From contig DASYUQ010000126.1 of assembly GCA_036001065.1 (NCBI GenBank), positions 1-64,000 of the forward strand: a DNA stretch of 64,000 bases, in the 5' to 3' direction. Shown in pieces: positions 61,464 through 64,000 of the stretch (within the stretch, counting starts at the first letter, position 1; each line of letters begins with the position of its first letter). Made by a program: the position numbers and the translations under genes. The notes beneath the pieces are model-generated. The model was not told the origin of the DNA and did not search any database. It saw only the letters and a list, made by a program, of their open reading frames with translations. Source of the DNA: Candidatus Methylomirabilota bacterium (GTDB lineage: Bacteria > Methylomirabilota > Methylomirabilia > Rokubacteriales > CSP1-6).

Positions 61464-62798
61464 TCATCGGCATTGCATTGCCAGCCAGCGGGCCGTGCGC
61501 AGAAGACGCCCATCGCCGTGGCGCGGTCCGACGAGCTGAACGCCGAGCGGCAAGCCGTTCGCCCCCTGCATCAGCGGCACACCGACCGCGGGCATTCCGC
61601 ACAGCGTCCACAGGGCGCAGAACACGGGATCGCCGGTGGAGGCCAGACCTTTGGGCGCGGTCCCGAGAGCGGCCGGGGTCAGGATCGCGTCGTAGCGCTG
61701 CTCGAACAGCTCGACGAAGCTCTGGTGGAGGGGCCGGATGCGAGCGACCGCCCGCTGGTAGTCGAGCGCGCGCACCTGTCGGCCACGCTCGAGCTGGGCC
61801 CGCAGCGACTCCGAGAGGCGGTCGCGGCCCTTCTCCCACTCCCGGTCGAGATTCGCCGCCATCTCGGCTTCCATGATCGTCCGCTGCCACTCCCATGCTT
61901 CGGCCGCCGACGGGAACAGCTCGATCTCCTCCACCCGGTCGCCGAGGTGCGCGATGAGCTCGGCGAACGCCGCCTTCGTCTCCTCGTCCGCGCGCTCCCA
62001 GTACGGCGTCTTCACGAACGCGAACATCGGCGGCAGCGGCGGCTCCTGCGTCGCCACCTCCACGAAGGGGATGCGCGCGCGCGGCCGCGTGTCCGGATCG
62101 CGCTCGTCGTAGCCCACCAGCTGCTCCGCGAGCAGCGCGAGATCCTCGACCGTGCGCGCGAACAGGCCGACGTGGTCCAGCGTGCGGGAGAGCATGTACA
62201 CGCCGTGGCGCGGGATCAGGCCGTGGGTGGGTTTGAAGCCGTAGACGCCACAGAACGACGCCGGACGGATGGTCGAGCCGGTGGTCTGGCTACCGAGGGC
62301 GAGCGGCACCATGCCGGCGGCCACCGCCGCCGCCGAGCCGCTGGAGGAGCCGCCCGGCGTGTGCTCGGGATTGTGTGGATTGCGCGTCTTGCCCGGCGCG
62401 CGGACGGCGAACTCCGTCGTCACCGTCTTGCCCATGATCACGGCTCCCGCCGCGCGCAGCATCGCCACCACGGTGGCGTCACGGGAGGGCGTACGGCCGG
62501 CGTACAGCACCGAGCCGTTCTCGGTGGGCATGTCGGCGGTGTCGATGATGTCCTTGATGCCCACCGGCACGCCGTGCAGCGGCCCGGTCGGCCGCCCCTC
62601 CCGGCGCCAGTCGTCGGCTGCCCGGGCCTGACCGAGCGCGTGAGCGGGATCGAGGAACGCCCAGGCCTGGACTCGCGCGTCCATTTCGCCCACCCGCGCC
62701 AGGCACGCCTCGACCAGTTGCTCCGAGCTGATGACACCGTCACGGATCAGCCGCGCCGCCTCCGACGCCGACACCCAATAGAGATTCGTCAAATCCAT
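61464..62798 (-). CDS. amidase, amidase-signature family
   Basis: The 444-residue serine hydrolase shows the Ser-Ser-Lys triad: Lys in VPVGIKDIIDTADMPT near residue 82 and the two Ser in GGSSSGSAAAVAAGMVPLALGSQTTGSTIRPASFCGVYGFKPTHG near 150-190. The C-terminal half holds AILTPAALGTAPKGL, ALWTLCGMPAVGVPLMQG and GVQLVGPRHGDGRLLRTARWL. It hydrolyses an unknown amide. It is on the same strand as the TRAP permease just upstream, which may bring in its substrate. Confidence 0.92.
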   Translation of the reverse strand: MDLTNLYWVSASEAARLIRDGVISSEQLVEACLARVGEMDARVQAWAFLDPAHALGQARAADDWRREGRPTGPLHGVPVGIKDIIDTADMPTENGSVLYAGRTPSRDATVVAMLRAAGAVIMGKTVTTEFAVRAPGKTRNPHNPEHTPGGSSSGSAAAVAAGMVPLALGSQTTGSTIRPASFCGVYGFKPTHGLIPRHGVYMLSRTLDHVGLFARTVEDLALLAEQLVGYDERDPDTRPRARIPFVEVATQEPPLPPMFAFVKTPYWERADEETKAAFAELIAHLGDRVEEIELFPSAAEAWEWQRTIMEAEMAANLDREWEKGRDRLSESLRAQLERGRQVRALDYQRAVARIRPLHQSFVELFEQRYDAILTPAALGTAPKGLASTGDPVFCALWTLCGMPAVGVPLMQGANGLPLGVQLVGPRHGDGRLLRTARWLAMQCR

Positions 62799-62981
62799 GG
62801 CACGCGCGCCGCCGGCCGGCGGGGGGCGATCGGAGAGAGTCCGGATGACCCGTTCCTGCCGCGTGATCCTGCGAAACAGCGGGGGCGAATGGGAATGGCG
62901 CGCGGGTGATCGGTTCTCGGCGCCTCGTGGTCAGAGGACCCTCTCCGGTCGTCCCCCGCCCGTCGGCGGTAATGTCGGGGC
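62799..62981. other. 183-bp gap between the amidase start and the TRAP permease stop
   Basis: I see no coding sequence, repeat or convincing hairpin. It must contain the promoter of the amidase gene unless the amidase is co-transcribed with the TRAP genes. Confidence 0.3.
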
Positions 62982-64000
62982 TCAGGCGCCATACAAGAAC
63001 TCAGGAAGCCACAGCGTCATGCCCGGCCAGATGTACATGAACACGAGGCAGATGAGGACGATGATCATGTACGGCATCATGCCGGCGAAGATCTGGTTCA
63101 GTGTGACGTGCTTGGGCGACACGCCCTTGAGATAGAACGCCGACATCGCCACCGGCGGGGACAGGAACGCCGCCTGGAGGTTGACCGCCACCATGATGCC
63201 GAACAGGACCGGGTCCACCTGGAAGTGGGTCAGCAGCGGGATGAAGATCGGGCAGAAGATGACGATGATCTCCGTCCACTCCAGCGGCCAGCCGAGCAGG
63301 AAGATGATCAGCTGAGCTATGACCTGGAACCCCAGCGGCGACAGGTTCATGCTCAGCACCCAGCGCTCGATCAGCCCCTGGCCGCCGTGGAGCGCGAACA
63401 CCGCCGAGAACAGCGCCGAGCCGATGAAGAGCCAGCACACCATGGCCGTCGTCTTCGCGGTCAGGAAAACGGACTGCTTCATGTTCACGCGCAGGTCTTT
63501 CGACGTCCGGAGATTCCAAAGCCCCGGAACGACGGCGCCGGCGAGCGTCCCTCCGATCGAGCCGGCGACCACGAGGGCGGCCCAGTCCTCGCCCTGCCAC
63601 CACCCGAGCGTGAACCCGATGATGAACCCGACCAGGCTCCACCACCAGACCTGACGCGCGTACTTCGCCATGACCGCCAGATACAGCGCACCGAGGGCGC
63701 CGATCGCCGCGGACTCGGTGGCGGTGGTGATGCCGAACAGGATGACCGCCAGCACGACGACCGTGAGGACGCCGAGCGGCACGACGGACACGACCAGCTC
63801 CTTCAGGATCTCGAGCTGCTCGCCGTCCATGCGCCAGAAGTAGTAGAGGAGGAGCAGGCCGGAGGCCGTCGCCAACCCCCAGAACCAGGCATAGAAGTGC
63901 CCGGGGATTCTGCCCACGCCGGCCACGCCGGTCGGCTCGGCTATCGGCAGGCCCAGCTGCTCGGGTGGCCCCGCGGCGGCCTTGGGCGTTTCCGCCGGCT
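62982..64000 (-). CDS. TRAP transporter large permease (DctM-type), 5' end beyond the window
   Basis: The frame is open to the right edge, so the N-terminus is missing; at least 338 residues are visible. It has many membrane helices, including LVVSVVPLGVLTVVVLAVILFGITTATESAAIGALGALYL, with the family motif GITTATESAAIG, and AVFALHGGQGLIERWVLSM. IIFLLGWPLEWTEIIVIFCPIFIPLL and VNLQAAFLSPPVAMSAFYLKGVSP close the domain. This is the C-terminal half of the large subunit of a TRAP transporter for organic acids. A Pro/Ala-rich stretch (ETPKAAAGPPEQL) precedes it in the middle of the protein. Confidence 0.9.
   Translation of the reverse strand, partial: PAETPKAAAGPPEQLGLPIAEPTGVAGVGRIPGHFYAWFWGLATASGLLLLYYFWRMDGEQLEILKELVVSVVPLGVLTVVVLAVILFGITTATESAAIGALGALYLAVMAKYARQVWWWSLVGFIIGFTLGWWQGEDWAALVVAGSIGGTLAGAVVPGLWNLRTSKDLRVNMKQSVFLTAKTTAMVCWLFIGSALFSAVFALHGGQGLIERWVLSMNLSPLGFQVIAQLIIFLLGWPLEWTEIIVIFCPIFIPLLTHFQVDPVLFGIMVAVNLQAAFLSPPVAMSAFYLKGVSPKHVTLNQIFAGMMPYMIIVLICLVFMYIWPGMTLWLPEFLYGA

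Overview
The window is about 70% GC and gene-dense. Start codons are often GTG and genes are often coupled by stop/start overlap. Gene content fits a soil or sediment heterotroph with a diderm envelope: a complete-looking type II secretion (T2SS) locus, lipoproteins, peptide, sugar and TRAP importers, and acyl-CoA and aromatic-acid enzymes. The mix and the GC content resemble Candidatus Rokubacteria / Methylomirabilota-type genomes. That is an inference from gene content, because no rRNA or other marker gene is present.

Layout. 0-3.2 kb: metal-dependent hydrolase, HslR-like RNA-binding protein, DUF3047 protein and a ferritin-like protein whose stop codon carries a small inverted-repeat element. 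3.3-7.0 kb (minus): peptide ABC transporter (binding protein, two permeases) with the internally deleted remnant of a second binding protein. 7.1-10.3 kb: cobalamin genes cobC/cobS, then GTP-dependent PEP carboxykinase. 10.4-11.8 kb: a coupled nucleotidyltransferase / uracil-DNA-glycosylase-like pair. 11.9-15.7 kb (minus): acyl-CoA carboxylase, an ECF sigma factor fused to a membrane and extracytoplasmic domain, aroQ, ZIP transporter. 15.8-27.0 kb (plus): T2SS operon in the order E-F-G-H-I-J-K-L-M-C-D. 27.1-39.2 kb: LuxR regulator, enoyl-CoA hydratase, isochorismatase, MFS transporter, BtpA, NagZ-like lipoprotein, SDRs, deacetylase, ribokinase/nucleoside hydrolase, a SelW-like gene with an in-frame UGA, CoA-transferase, SDR and RidA. 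39.4-43.3 kb: a second secretion cluster (small lipoprotein, GspB-like, GspA/ExeA ATPase, a second GspC-like protein). 43.3-48.8 kb (minus): salicylyl-CoA 5-hydroxylase/oxidoreductase fusion and a sugar ABC transporter. 49-58.1 kb: DUF1059, geranylgeranyl-reductase-like protein, Lhr-type helicase, DUF488, epimerase and hydroxyacid dehydrogenase. 58.1-58.8 kb: a lone GvpA-like gene behind two tandem sigma-54-type boxes, then a second copy of the inverted-repeat element. 59-64 kb (minus): DJ-1/PfpI protein, zinc ribbon, succinate-semialdehyde dehydrogenase, amidase and a TRAP permease cut by the window edge.

The strongest unusual signals are: (1) a SelW/Rdx-family gene at 36320-36547 that reads correctly only if its in-frame UGA is selenocysteine; (2) a 90-bp miniature element with CTAG/TA ends, present twice, that looks like an IS630-type MITE; (3) the isolated gvpA-like gene with tandem sigma-54-like promoters; (4) a long inverted repeat lying inside the expected leader of gspG; (5) the sigma factor fusion; (6) an intergenic hairpin repeat family. 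No tRNA, rRNA or CRISPR array was seen.
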